DNA from: Ancylostoma caninum
Taxonomy: Eukaryota; Nematoda; Chromadorea; Rhabditida; Ancylostomatidae
Direction of reading: 5' to 3'
DNA: 64,000 bases
NCBI GenBank assembly: GCA_037903475.1
Contig: JBAJFG010000235.1
Location: 1-64,000, forward strand
Made by a program: the position numbers and the translations under genes. Within the stretch, counting starts at the first letter, position 1; each line of letters begins with the position of its first letter. Below, in pieces: positions 34,901 to 46,908 of the stretch. A model generated the notes under the pieces. That model saw only the letters and a list, made by a program, of their open reading frames with translations. It had not been told where the DNA came from and searched no databases.

Positions 34901-37900
34901 TGAGATGCCTTCTTAATACATAGCATTGCACAGCACTGCAGAGAAGATTTCGAAGACATTTAACCGATGTGAAAGCGAAACAAACTGAAAGCAAAGTCCA
35001 CAATAGGACAGAAGTGGTAACGACAATCAAAGTCTGAAGCCCACCTCAGGTGGTGGTATTTCCGCTAGTAGGAGCTCGTGATTGGTTTTACATTTGCTTC
35101 TGATTTCATTCCATGGCCGCATAGCGATACATAGCTTCTAATAGTGCATTTCAGCATTTGAAGTCTTCTTAGTTTGTGTTTCGATTGAATTAGTAAGAAA
35201 CCGGCACGCATAGCCCTTTTGCATACAACTTCTATCGTTAATGCTGTCATAGAAGTGAAGGGTCTTCTTGATTCATGAGTTTTTCTTCTTTCTAAAAAAT
35301 GAACTGAAAATCATTTAGGAAGCAGTCAGTGCCTTACGACTTGAGGGTATCGATGCTTCCGGAATAACAGCACATGTTGGATTGAAGGAGGATCGAAAGA
35401 GATTAATTGACTTCGCAATCAGCCAGTAAGTTTGACTAAACCTCTCTTTTGTGGCACCACAATACTTTTTGCCAATTTTTTTAAAATTATATCTTCGCTT
35501 CAAGATATGGAAAACTTGATATTCTCGTGTCTAACGCTGCTGCTAATCCGCATTTTGGAGATATCATGAGCATATCGGACTCTCAATGGGACAAACTTCT
35601 GACCGTCAATGTAAGTTTCGAGATTGTATTGACTGTCGGTAACTGTTTTACGCCGCAAGAAACGGTTCAAGCCCTTGCAGCCATTTGGTGGTTTGATCTT
35701 TGTTTCTATCAGCGATATGGTGTTCGGCAGTTTCTTTTTTTTTTGCAATTGCGAAGGAATGCAGAGTCAAGTGCAGTTTGCTGAGTGCATCTGCACTTTA
35801 CACTGCGAACATTTCGAATAAACCATGAAGGCTGCTACGGAAAACGATTCTGACTCATTTAGAGTGATGTTTGGGTTTACTGAATAACTGGTTCTATTCC
35901 GTTTTTTTTTTCTGAACATTCAAGAACACGTCTGTCTAGTTGGCTATTTCTACACTTATGGGAACGTCGTAGAAAATTCGAATAAAGTCGATTTTTACAA
36001 GAGCAATAAAACTAGACAGAAGTCTTGGATAAAACGTAATTTTTTTCACTTTTTTATACATCTCTGAATCACTTACTCGGTGAGCGCCACTACAGATGAG
36101 CGATACTGAGAAATTCTGACATGTCGAGAACCTCTGACTCAGTGGTTGTGAGTTAAAACCGCTCCAGTTTTCGGAGTCCGAAAACGTTGGAATTCTTTAG
36201 GTAGGTAAGACTGTTCGCTCGTCCAGAAGTGGTGGTGCAAAACTGTTCCGGCTATATTTCAAATTCTCGCGATAGCAACCAATGAACAACAGCTTTACTT
36301 TCTGCTTGACTTTGCAGGTGCGATCTGCTCTCCAACTCACACAAGAAGCGGCTCCTCATCTAGAAGCTAGCGGCCGAGGGAGTGTTGTTCTGGTGTCATC
36401 AGTTGCTGGTTATGCTCCCATTGATGGACTTGGGGCTTATTCAGTTATGAAAAGCACTCTAATTGGTCTCAACAAGGCTCTAAGCCAATCTCTTGCCCGA
36501 AGGAACATCCGAGTCAACGCAATTGCGCCAGGTATTAATTTTCGTTCTGTAAGAATCAGTGTTACATACATGTTAGCACGAGATAAGTAATTTTTGCGAG
36601 TTTACTTCTTGTAGAAATTTTATTTTCCTGCGGTCATACATACACCAGATGAGACGTTGCTAACAGCGCATTAATTTTGCTCAAGCGATGTATGTGAATC
36701 TTACGCACAAGCGGAAAGCTTCGCTTGTTGACTGCGCTTTAGTCCGGTCGAATCACTCATTTTCTGTCGTTTATTTGTGTGCTATATGCTTCGCCCTGAC
36801 CGAAACAGTCAGCAATCTTTACGGAACTAAATTCTCCCTAGTGCAGAACAAATTAGATGTATTGGTTCGTTCTGCACAATCACATGCCTCTGGTATGGTT
36901 GGTTTTGTTGATTTGTGTTATTATCAAGCGTGGTCGGTCACGTGTAGGAAATTGTCGCATAACAACTGGCCGACAAGCTCTGTTTTCTTCACGTGTCCGC
37001 AGACTGCAACTGAAATAGTTTCCGCTCTCACGTGACCGGTGCAGTTGTTTCAAGCATCTGGATCGTCGCAGCTGTCAGGGCGTCGTTTGCAGGGTTCCTG
37101 CAAAAGTTCGAGAAAAAAGTTGAGCGGGAAACATTGAGATCTTTGTTTGCATATTACGTTGAGATTAGTAAAACATCCATTGTCCGCTTCTGAACATCCT
37201 GCCTATAAAAGCCAGAAAAAAATTTCTGTGCATGCAAGAGAAGATATCTCTGTTGAAATCATTAGGAGGAAGCAGTAGCGACTGGAGAGTGGAGGAGCGT
37301 CCCTCTTGCTTGAAAAGTGAGCGAGCTTCATAGTAGCCGAGTTCTTCTAGTCCATTTTAAGCTACTCAGAGAAACTGGATTGGAAGTAACTACGACGTCC
37401 ACGTGTTCAGTCCATGGTGCGATTATGTATGACTAACTATTTAAAATCGTTTAGAAACAACTTTGCTTCGTTTCGCCTTATTCGCTCGCACGCGCGTCTT
37501 GAAGTGCAGAAACGCAAATTCATTCTAGTATGGCATGTGGAGACGTTCAAAACACGAAGCATTCTGCAGAATGAACTTCGCGTGGTGCAGCCAACTCGCG
37601 TAGACTAGTTTCAAAACAAGTGCACGCTCACTGCACGTGAATGCGAAATGCTTGTTTTCGAATGCCTGCAAAAGAACTGAAGAGGCTCGTTTTTATGAGC
37701 GGTTTTAGTAAGGTCTTAGATATTCTACTCTTGGGATTGTCATTTTCTCGCAAGACGTGATGATCTATTTCTAACCATCATCCTATTTCAGGAATCATTC
37801 GAACAGACTTCAGTCGAGCGCTGTACGCTAATGAGGTAGATCACGAGAATTGGCTGCGGTCTATTCCTCTAAACCGACTTGGACAAGCTGAAGAGTGTGC

Positions 37901-38321
37901 AGAAGCCGTTGCGTTCTTGGTAATTTCTTCAGATTTATTTCCAGATTTCCAACTCATCTGTTCTTACCACGAAATTATTCTTTGATATCATTTATTACAA
38001 TAGTTTTCAAAACTATTACTCTTTTTATGAACTTGTGGGTCATGGTAGAGGGGCCTCTCGATATGTGAATTAAGTTCTTTCTGAATTAATTATGATATGG
38101 TAAATTAATTATGTTATGATTCACATGGAGCTCGTCTGTCCCATAGCTCTCGTCCCCTTATTTTGCTGTAACTGTTTCACTAGAAAGTTTTCTCAATGAC
38201 CTCCATCATTTCTGATGTACAGTTCATTTAATGTGATTTCTAATTTAAGGTGTCCGACGAAGCCAGTTACATTTCTGGAGAAACGATAGGAGTGAATGGC
38301 GGTATGCAGGCACACATATAG
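31965..38321 (+). CDS. dhrs-4: DHRS4-like short-chain dehydrogenase/reductase (SDR), 8 exons
   Basis: An NAD(P)(H)-dependent reductase of the classical SDR family; DHRS4 relatives reduce retinal and other carbonyls. Exons by splice signal and phase: 31965-31978, 32245-32311, 33507-33590, 35319-35425, 35505-35610, 36318-36531, 37792-37919, 38250-38321; about 263 residues. The cofactor loop reads SASTKGIGFAIA (TGxxxGIG position), then VVVSSRKPKNVE, NAAANPHFG (NAG position), the catalytic Ser in VLVSSVAGYAP and YSVMK for YxxxK. The closing segment is SYISGETIGVNGGMQAHI. The first exon is only 14 nt, with a good ATG context and GTGAGT donor; alternatively translation starts at ATG 32246, next to a TTTTTCAG that could be a trans-splice site. 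The SRL-type peroxisomal signal of vertebrate DHRS4 is absent. AATAAA lies at 38746. Confidence 0.9.
32632..33102. mobile_element. TTAA-flanked palindromic element in the reductase gene, intron 2
   Basis: TTAA (32632) followed by AGGCAGCAAG and, at the other end, CTGCTGCCT followed by TTAA (33099-33102) bound a 463-bp element made of two arms of about 210 bp in inverted orientation (32636-32846 and 32890-33098) around a short centre. The same end type bounds the elements at 16636-17417 and 57394-59977. Each arm contains the same short open frame, described separately. Confidence 0.75.
32912..33102 (+). CDS. Possible two-exon mini-ORF inside the palindromic element
   Basis: ATG 32912 opens MAFAPKKTRPRANTARRVRD, runs to a GTAAGC donor after 32993 and can join in phase to an exon after CACAG at 33061, ending in a TAA formed by the terminal TTAA; 40 residues, rich in Arg/Lys at the start. 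The inverted arm carries the same frame on the minus strand from ATG 32822 (MASAPGKTRPR...), with the donor kept but the acceptor region altered. I do not recognise the protein. It may be captured host sequence or simply an open frame in a GC-rich arm. Confidence 0.3.
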
Positions 38322-40854
38322 CTGCGATCCACTAATATTCGATATTAAAGCAATATTGCCTTTATCCACCGCCTGTCATCTGTGCTCAGACTGTGAATGT
38401 ATCGGCTGTACATCTAGTCCTTCAGAATAATTTGGATAGATCGGGTAGACGACTGCATGTATGGTATAGAAAATGTGGCCATGACACTGTCATCCATACT
38501 CTCTATCTACGTGTATTCAATTGTGCTCCGTCCACGCATTTCATCGAGTAATTGCAGCGGATAATGCGTGATTGTTATTTGTTACATGTGCCATAAGATG
38601 TCCATGTACCATTGTTTCATTGAGAGGCTGTTTGCTGTTGGATGTCTCGTTCACACTTGTTCCTTTTCGGTATTACTGGTTACTGACGAGTACTTGCATA
38701 CTAGAGAATATACTCTTGGAGTGTTCGTCAATTTAGGAATCCCGAAATAAAGCATTTTATAGGACAACAGCCCTACTTCGTTTGATACATGTGAGTGCGT
38801 GCAACATAACCAAAGTACTCCAGGGGACGGTATAGAGTGCAAATGTGGGCAGGCAGTGTATTCCCGAACAACTGATCGTTAATTCATGGTCGGCTCAACA
38901 CACATTTAGCGCCGAGACCTCACGCACGACCACTTTCGGTCACGCTATTATGGAGCCAACAGTTAATATATCAATTTTTTTAACATAAAACAAAGGGACT
39001 TTTAAACCAAGGTAACCCGAAATTACCGCCGATGTCTTTCATTATGGCAATTTAAACTAAATGCGTGCGTCAGTCGCGCGTCAAACGCAGGCATCCATTT
39101 GCAAAAGGTCTTCCATGAGGACCGCTTAACACTGCACGCGTACCATGGATGAAAATGACGTTCATTAGTGAAGACGTGCGTCTCACCTGCTTCGGAGCTG
39201 TGTCAGTGCCGTGGTTGAGCCTACATACTGTTCATCATATGGACCATGGACGTGCGTTGAACGCACGCATCTAGCAGGAATTGCAATTTTCAGGAATAGT
39301 CTGGAAGAACACGTAACCGGCACCTACACTTAGCATTATATTGTCTTCCTGAACGAACGGCGCGGCTCCTTGATCAGGCACAGGCGCTTTCTATGCTGCC
39401 TCTGGCTTCTCTGACTCTCCAGACAACCAGTGGCAGCATGCATAGCGCCTGTGTCTTTGCCTAAAGCCGCGTCGTGGCCACGCCCCTCTTGACTGTGGAC
39501 ATTTGGAGCTTCCTGTATATGTCTGATTAACTGAATGGATGAATAGATCGAACAGAGGAATATTTCAATGAATATACTGAACACGAATATTCGGTCGTGA
39601 ACCTGCATGTTCAAAAATTTCCATTTGTCGTTCATGTTTCGTCAGCATTGCAACTACCAATTACAGAGGTATCAAAAGTTCCCGTCGTAGGCAATCTGCG
39701 GAGAAGCTTGAGCAGTGAAATTTTGAAGCAAATAAATATGGGTGCTTCAAATTTCGATGCACTTTTCACCTCAACATTTTATTCTATTTATCCACTTTTA
39801 CTTATGTGCATTTTTTATCACATGAACATTAATATCAGACCTACAGTGCGTCAATTAAACTGTTGGGAAGATGTTTTAGACCCAATCTTCTGTGATTTTT
39901 AAAACGATTAGATTATCCTCTAGAATATTTCCAAATAGAGTTTAAGGTGCTAGTATTTCCAAATAGAGTTTAAGATGTTAGCTAAGGTCCTAGAATAATT
40001 TCTGCCATTAGGATCTGTCTGCACCGCTTAATAACTTTCTTTATAATCGCATTACTATTATGTTGGTGCAGAAGTTTTGTCTTTTTTTCTAAAGTTATTC
40101 TTGTGGAGCAAATTGTTCTCTCCTTTGCTATAGATTCAATTTTTTTGCTATAGACCGTCTGGTGTCATCCAGTTAGAAGGCAAGAAATACCGAACATTTA
40201 CAGACACCACACCACCACGATTTTCCGTCTCTTTACGTGATATTCCAATAAGTCCACAAGCAGTTTGATTAAAGGAACCTTCCTTGTATTTGATCTAGAG
40301 ACCGTTACCAATTTCGTTGTCGAGCTCGGCAGCGTAGCGTTTGGGTTCCGTCGGAAAAGGGGCGTGGCATATGATGCCCATGTATATGCAGGTGCGACGG
40401 TGCTTCTGCTGACAGCGACGCACACTCACGAAGAAGGGGGTGGATATTGAGCAGTTGGACCACTCTCTCTTATCAGTAACGATCAATAAACGCTAAGAAG
40501 CTGTTTAAATGAAATCTCTGTTCAGGTTTGAAAAATGGAAATTTTGAGATTGACGTTTGAATTGAGATATGTTCTCCCGGAAGATTTTGCTGGATTTTCT
40601 TTTTTAATGTAGAAGTTAATTGTTATAGTCACAAAATCTCGGCCCATTTCATCACATGATGTGATTCTTGAGCAACTACGGCAAAACCGCTTCTACATAC
40701 ATTATCCATGTTTTCGAACCCATAATTTTAACAGCTTTGAAGCATCAATGACGTCTTGCTTTCATTTACTCAAACTTTCGATGTTATTCGTCGTTGCTGG
40801 TTACAGAAGTGCTGCAAACACTCAGTAGCCACTAGAGCTTTGACCGAAACGAAT
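38322..40854. other. Intergenic stretch downstream of the reductase gene
   Basis: AATAAA at 38746 may end the reductase transcript. A short repeat at 39058-39275 has ends ATGCGTGCGTCAGTCG and, reversed, ATGCGTGCGTTCAACG. A mariner-type end (ATGTTGGTGCAGAAGTTTTG) lies at 40060. Open frames at 39597-39902 (+) and 40198-40486 (both strands) resemble no known protein. Confidence 0.4.
39361..39472. repeat. 112-bp hairpin
   Basis: CGCGGCT...AGGCACAGGCGCTTTCTATGCTGCC is mirrored by GGCAGCATGCATAGCGCCTGTGTCTTTGCCTAAAGCCGCG with a loop of about 25 bp. The arms differ at a few positions only. It may be a small foldback element; no coding content and no relative seen elsewhere in the window. Confidence 0.6.
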
Positions 40855-41050
40855 GAAATTCGAATATTTATTCGAATGTTCGAATATTCAAAAATTCGGA
40901 GGTTCCAAAAAACTCGAAAGCTCGAATATTCGAAAATTCGATGGCCTCGCGATATTCGAGAATTCGAATATTCGAAAATTCGAGGGCCCGGGGTTATTCG
41001 AAAGTTCGAATATTCGAAAAATTCAGGCCGAAAATTCGAATATTTGGAAT
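40855..41050. repeat. TTCGAATATTCGAA array, orientation 1
   Basis: Units of roughly 45-50 bp combine AAAATTCGA, a G/C-rich spacer (GGTTCC, TGGCCTCGCG, GGGCCCGGGG) and TCGAATATTCGAA. The unit reads as the reverse complement of those at 42470-42715. TTCGAA is itself palindromic, so the array could form many alternative cruciforms. Confidence 0.6.
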
Positions 41051-41968
41051 TGTTTTGCGTCGCAACTGTGGTTTCAGTTCCATTTTCTCGCTGAAGAACC
41101 ATTCCAATTGAAACCATAGTCCAGTTTCTCATTTCAACCTCAATTTTCTCAAAAACCTGCTCGTATCTTTGCACGCATTCGGAAGCCACCAACTGCACTT
41201 GAAAGCTTTGAAACTGCAATCCTACGAGGTATACGACATTGGCGACGATGATCTCTCCGGTGGAACCTACGTATGTACTTTTCTAGACACTTGAGCAACC
41301 AGCAGTTTCAACTAAATTTCTGATTATTCAAGCCTTTTCTCCAGAACAATATGAGTGAACTGCAAACTATAATAATAAATTTTACACAGCATTCGTCCCT
41401 ATATTTAGCTGATTTCCGACTACTGTTTCGTTCGAACTCTTTCTAACCTTCTCTTCTACATAATCGTTAGCTATGGAATTCAAAGTTCACACAATATCTT
41501 GAGATCCTCTTATTAACCTTTCTGCCCAAACATACTCCGACTTCTTCTTATAGAAGTTCCGTTGGTTTTGACGTTCAACGTACAAGCATGCAGTTGGATC
41601 CGGTAAACAGAAGTAAAAATGAGGAACGGGGTAACACGCAGTGTTTTTTTCATATCGCTGACGCTTTTTTGTTGATAGCTGGAAGCTCATTCATGATTAA
41701 GGTAACTGAGCCACTATTCTATGTACCCAACATTATTTTTTCCGCCCCAATACCTCTACATTCACTACCATGGCACGTTTTGTTGAACTAAAATACAGAG
41801 ATATTAAAGTGAAAGCCTTTTCACGGACGATGGGTTTCATTCACTCTACGATCCTTTAATGATGGTCACAGACCTCAAGTGAGATAGGCGTTCTTAAGCT
41901 TAGGAGTTTCAACCAGTTGCAATTCTAAAACCGATAAGAGACCAACTCCACAGCAGCACAAGCTTCCA

Positions 41969-42860
41969 GTTATGAGAAAGTTGTGAGAAATTTCAAAACG
42001 ACAAATGAAACTCATTACCCGAAAAGTTTCATGCCCGTTGTGGATTGGCAAACATATCGCCTTGTTCGCCCACATGCATGAGTACAAAATGTTTTTACCA
42101 AATGGAATGTTATTCGAATAAATATTCGAGGGAGCTTGAAAGCTTTCAAGAATTACAAAAGTCTGTGGACAAGCACCATGCATCAAGAAGAGTACTTTGC
42201 CCGTCATCAAACTTTGATCACCTGAAAATGAGTGCACGAGTTATTGTGGCGAAAATAAGGCAACTTTTACGTCTAGCATGTACTAGTCAGGATGCGAATG
42301 AACTGGCTAGTTACTCACTGAGTCATCAAGATAGTCAGAAATATCGACTCAAGTCGATTATTAGAGTTAAGTCAGCTGTCCCTTAACACGGTGTGAGCAA
42401 GATGTGAGACGACCTCGTTAATTACTTTTCGTATGAATAGTCACCCACCCGAGTTTTACATTCGGAAATATTTTCGAATATTCGATTGTTCGAATTTTCG
42501 AATATTTGGGGACCCCCGGATTTTCGGATATTCGAATTTCCCAATTTTTGCGAACCATCGAATTTTCGAATACTCGAATTTTCGATTTTCTAGGGATCCC
42601 CGAATTTTCGAATTTCTAGGGATCCCCGAATTTTCGAATTTTTGCGAACCACCGAATTTCCGAATATTCGAACTCTCGAATATTCGAATGTTCAAATATT
42701 TATTCGAATAACATTCCATTTGGTAAAAACATTTTGTACTCATGCATGTGGGCGAACAAGCCGATATGTTTGCCAATCACAACGGGCATGAAACTTTTCG
42801 GGTAATGAGTTTCATTTGTCGTTTTGAAATTTCTAACAACTTTCTCATAACTGCGTAATG
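41969..42860. repeat. Inverted repeat of ~160-bp arms enclosing a TTCGAA array
   Basis: The arm at 41969-42131 (CAGTTATGAGAAAGTTGT ... GGAATGTTATTCGAATAA) is repeated inverted at 42701-42860 with few changes. The loop holds about 330 bp of unrelated sequence and then the array at 42470-42715, with units such as AGGGATCCCCGAATTTTCGAA. Both arms end inward in the TTATTCGAATAA palindrome. Open frames in the arms on both strands are simply mirror copies. Confidence 0.7.
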
Positions 42861-43076
42861 GCGTCGATGGTCTTCGAATCTCTGCAAATTCGCAGGTCGA
42901 TCCGGCTGTGGAGGCCCTCATGGTGAACTGTCCTTATCTGCTCCTGTTCTGCATTAGAACGATCTGATCATGATGGTATTGTAGGTCTGGTTGAAGAACA
43001 CTTGTCACAACCTATCTCAAATTTGAGACAGGAATCCCCCATGAGTGAATGTTTTATTCATTTTTTACTGGAGGTG

Positions 43077-43100
43077 TCCGTATAGTTATGATACATTGGG
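43077..43100. mobile_element. Solitary Tc3-like terminal repeat
   Basis: GGTGTCCGTATAGTTATGATACA matches the right-end consensus of the Tc3-like elements at 46909-48478 and 53833-62287 (GGTGTCCCTATAATTATGAAAC and GGTGGTCGTATAGTTATGAAAC). No opposite end lies within the window at a sensible distance, so this is a remnant. Confidence 0.45.
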
Positions 43101-43280
43101 AAATGGGGCCAAACATGATTTACACGGCTGCACTTGGTTTTTCCATTTTTCAAAGCAAAATGGAATAGCCCAAGGTTTTCAGGTACGCCGAATTCACTGC
43201 TAGCAGTGGCTTTTGCCAGGAATGTGTGGGGGACAGAGACCGTAATTTTTGGGGTGCCCGTATATTCATTATATACACTG

Positions 43281-43790
43281 TATTCCACAGTGTCTCGTTG
43301 GTACAAACGCTTTGAGACCGGTGATATCACCTTAGAAGATCGCCAACGTTCTGGAAGTCCAAGAATTGTGAATAACAACGGTTTGCAGGATGTCCTGAAA
43401 ACGAGGCCAGGAGCTGACACCTGCATGTTGGCGAAGACACTCGACTGCGACCAAGCGACCATCGTCAAATATCTTCATGGTCTCGGTTATAGCAAAATTG
43501 TCTCGACATGGGTACCCGATGAGTTGCGTGGATCTTACGAAACGCGCCGGCTGAGCATCGCGGAGTCGCTGTTTCTTCGTCCGCATAGAAAGGACTTTCT
43601 GAAAGCTATTGTAACTGGGGACGAAAGCAGGGTCCTGTATGCGAACGATACACGACAGTGCCCATGGATCCCGGAGAACCGCCACCAAAACAGACAAAAG
43701 CAGAGCTGCACCAGAAGAAGGTTCTCCTATGTTGTTGGTGGGATTAAGAGGGAATGCTTTACCTCAAGTTTCCACAGAGACTGTCCCTGG
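43281..43790 (+). pseudogene. Mariner transposase fragment, plus-strand copy
   Basis: From about 43281 the frame reads TVSRWYKRFETGDITLEDRQ, RSGSPR, VKYLHGLGYSKIVSTWVPDEL, SLFLRPHRKDFLKAIVTGDE and then drifts after about 43700. This is the second helix-turn-helix, WVPxEL linker and first catalytic Asp region (TGDE) of a mariner (D,D34D) transposase, which binds the terminal repeats and cuts and pastes the element. The N-terminal ~40 residues and the two later catalytic Asp residues are missing. It meets the inverted copy below head-on near 43.8 kb. Confidence 0.8.
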
Positions 43791-44143
43791 AGTTGGGTAG
43801 CGTAGATATCTCCCGTCACTGTGACACCACTGCGGAGAAACTCGTTGTAGAGCATTCCCTATGAATCCCACCAACAACATAGGAGGATCTTCTTCTGGTG
43901 CAGCTCCGCTTTTGCCTGTTTTGCCTGGTGGCGGTTCTCCACGTGGGATCCATCGGCAGTGTCGTGTATCGTTCGCATACAGGACCCAGCTTTCGTCCCC
44001 AGTTACAATAGCTTTCAGAAAGTCCTTCCTATGCGGACGAAGAAACAGCGACTCCGCGATGCTCATCTGGCACGCTTTGTGAGATCCACGCAACTCATCG
44101 GGTACCCATGTCGAGACAATTTTGCTGTAACCGAGACAATGTG
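43764..44143 (-). pseudogene. Mariner transposase fragment, inverted second copy
   Basis: On the minus strand from about 44143 to 43764 the same transposase segment appears again: IAESLFLRPHRKDFLKAIVT, GDESWVLYANDT, then GAAPEEDPPMLLVGFIGN and SPQWCHSDGRYLRY, which extends a little further towards the C-terminus than the plus copy. DNA of the two arms matches closely from 43480-43740 to 43860-44140 in inverted orientation. This copy keeps GDESW where the other has GDESR. No full transposase can be read from either. Confidence 0.8.
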
Positions 44144-45492
44144 AGACCTATTTTTACATCTTGTACTGAGGATGTAATTAATTTTGGAATGAACCCTTCA
44201 AGAATGCAAATTCGATGACTGCACTTGCAAGCATAAAAATTTTACCATAACGTTGTATAACTTGTATGATGCTAACCAAATTCGGGTGGAGTAATATCGA
44301 GGCCATTCGTATTCTCACTGGTACTTTCTCTCCCAATTTTATTGTCGAGCGGTCTCAAGCACAGGCACCAAACTTGGTAACCCAAAAGTTTGATTATGTC
44401 ATCTTTCTCTCTATAGTTGAAGCGAATTGAAGTGGAATTTCTCCCATAGCGGCTACAAGCATCATCACTTTGCGGACACTAATTGGTGGATTTTTGGACA
44501 AGTTCCAAGGGCTCTGCGGAAACAAAACCATTATGTCATACCGCGGAGGGCGCCCTAATTTTGTTGGTCGAACTCTCCGGAAGTGGGAAGAGCTCGCGAA
44601 GGAATTTTTTATTGTGGTTATGTAGCGTAAATCTAGCCCTAACAATGCGCCGGTTATCGGGTCACAAGAATGTCTACAGAGCGAGAACCGACTTGCCAAA
44701 ATCAGTGACTTCTAGCGCTGCCCGACTCAGTTTTTTTTTTCGCGTCATAGTCCACGGATCTCTGGAGCAGCGAAGTGAAGCCCTACTTGTAAAAACGGCG
44801 AAAGACCAGCGACTGTTACGGTGCATACCTCGATTGGTTCCTGTGCTTATTTGATTTTTTATAAAACTTTTCTGTCAAAAATTTCAAAACAGTGGAAAGT
44901 TATGTTACAACCTAATACATATATGTCCGGTCTCCCAGAGGCCACAGTCTCTGTCCGCAGCTTTACTTCCGTCCTCACGCAGGCCTTCTTTGCGACAGAT
45001 TCGCCATTATTGATCAAATACGACAATGGAACATCACTTTAACTCGAGAGAACGCTCATGATGTGGAACACCAGAATGGAAGCGGTCTTGTCGGACTTCT
45101 TTAAGACTGTGTTTCTCTTCACACGCATTCAGTCTTGACACCCATAGGATTTAATAATTCCGGCGATCGCTGAACGAGAGTTTCATGAAGACCTTTGCAA
45201 GGTTGCGCCGTAAGATGGAACAAGTCCGTGCAGAACCAAGAGTGCCTCGTACTTGCCTCCTCTACTGCCCACAGGACGGTTATTTGTGAGTTAGACCATA
45301 AGATACTCATACAATACTAGTGCAGAATATCGTAAAATTTTCCATTATTGTAGCACTTCGCCCACTCACTCCGCATTAGTAGCGATATCTACACTGCACC
45401 TGAACACGCTGTATAAAATAGAATTGGATGGTAAGTACATCGTGGAAACAGTATTTACCTGAATTAGGAGACACAACTACCATTTTACACTG
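44144..45492. other. Intergenic stretch, no supported gene
   Basis: Open frames at 44483-44854 and 44821-45042 (+) and 44394-44699 (-) resemble no family; a GSGKSS stretch near 44578 is not a real P-loop context. A possible acceptor (CCTGAATTAG) at 45455-45470 precedes the candidate gene that follows. Confidence 0.35.
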
Positions 45493-46140
45493 ATGGGTCA
45501 GAAAACGCTGGTTGACCATAAGTGGAGGGCAGAAATTCGAGGCGAATACATAGGAGATAAGGTATTTGACATGGAATGGAAGCCGATAGACAAAACATCA
45601 AGGGTCTGCGCAGAGATGATGGGCCTTTCTTGAACTATAGTAGCCAGAAATATCCAACACAACGCATGAAAATTCCTACAACACTGAGAAGGGCTTGGTC
45701 TAAGACTGGTAAAGGTCCTGAACTATACTCTGAGGTTATCTTCGGTGCAGATTTCCATCCTTGTAATTATAACATTACGAATCTTCTTGTATTTTTAGGA
45801 ATACCAGCTCCAAAGTCGCAACTGGGGAGAAACATCGGAGCTATCTCCTGATTGTCAAAGCCTCATCAAGATCTTGAGGCACTATCACGAATCTACCGTC
45901 TTTGTCACCCACGTGCATCCGAAAGGTTCTTCTCACATTCTTCACCTTCCTCAATCCTCTAAACTCTTGCAAAGTGAAATTTCACCCAAGCGTCCACGTC
46001 CTCGCTCAGCTGTAATTGCATTGAGTAATGATGATATCCGACATGTAGAATTTGTTCTATGTCATCGTAAAGTATCGATAAAGCAGGGAACACACGGTCG
46101 GATCTACAGCGAGATAGGCGGCCAATATGTTGCCGTTTGA
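45493..46140 (+). CDS. Candidate two-exon gene, product not recognised
   Basis: ATG 45493 opens a 23-codon exon (MGQKTLVDHKWRAEIRGEYI...) ending at 45561 before GTATTT. An acceptor TATTTTTAG at 45790-45798 opens a 114-codon exon to TGA 46138-46140. The junction is in phase, giving 136 residues. The second exon reads EYQLQSRNWGETSELSPD, then HYHESTVFVTHVHP, a basic patch SPKRPRPRS and a tail ending IYSEIGGQYVAV. I do not recognise a domain. Composition is protein-like and hydrophilic with no membrane segment. The alternative frame through 45576-45851 is also open, so the splice model is a proposal only. Confidence 0.35.
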
Positions 46141-46908
46141 TGGAATGCAATGTATGGTGACGTTATAGTGGAACTACTGATGTTATGATCACTTCGTGTG
46201 CTCCTCATACATTTAAGTCTACTGCTGTCATTTGATGTCAAATTTCTGATCAGTCTGTGAAGGAGGTGGCAATCGCCTTGATGGAACTTTATCTGATAAG
46301 CTTTCAGTGCAAAGCACATTCTTCAGATTTTAACAGAAAACAATATAGTGCAAGGCGTGGTACGATAATAAACGGTGACACTTTCCACCCACCCAGCTCC
46401 CAGGCCGAGCATTGAAAGTTGAAAAGATTGTGTAATGTAGCTTTGCCTCGAAAACGTAATAGTAAATAGCGTTACTAATCAAAGTTTTTCGCATCTTGCC
46501 AAGTATAGGGCAGCTGTTCCAGTTTGGATAATAGTTGTGAGGTTTGATGTATTCGGTGGTTTGTTCTATTGTATTAATAGGCCAGAAGAGGAAGTAATGA
46601 GAGGCTTGCGAGAAATTATAGTGAACGCTGTAATGAGGAGCAAAGATCACCTAATAATAGGCTACGTATGTATCTGAACCTACAAATTTCAAGAAAAACT
46701 TTATTTCTTCAGTATCGCTCATAGATGAAGATGACATTGCTTAGTTTTGTATCAGATCCGGAGTGTACGAGCAAACGGCATAAAACTCTTCGTCACAATT
46801 AGTGTTCGCCCAACCAGACAGCATCCAATACGCGACGCAGTCGGAATTTGGAGCATCTCTAGGAAACCCTGAAATGAATACCGTTGTTCAAAACTGAAGG
46901 AGTAACTA
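46141..46908. other. Intergenic stretch, no supported gene
   Basis: No splice-bounded exons, RNA genes or repeats recognised; the minus-strand frame at 46330-46650 is Tyr/His-rich and unconvincing. Confidence 0.35.

Noticed and set aside
40853..41219. Long frames on both strands with EYSNIR/FEYSKIR repeats
   Set aside because: Direct translation of the TTCGAA array, which is open in several frames.
44483..44854. GSGKSS stretch suggesting a P-loop ATPase
   Set aside because: No beta-strand context, Walker B or further motif; a short chance match.
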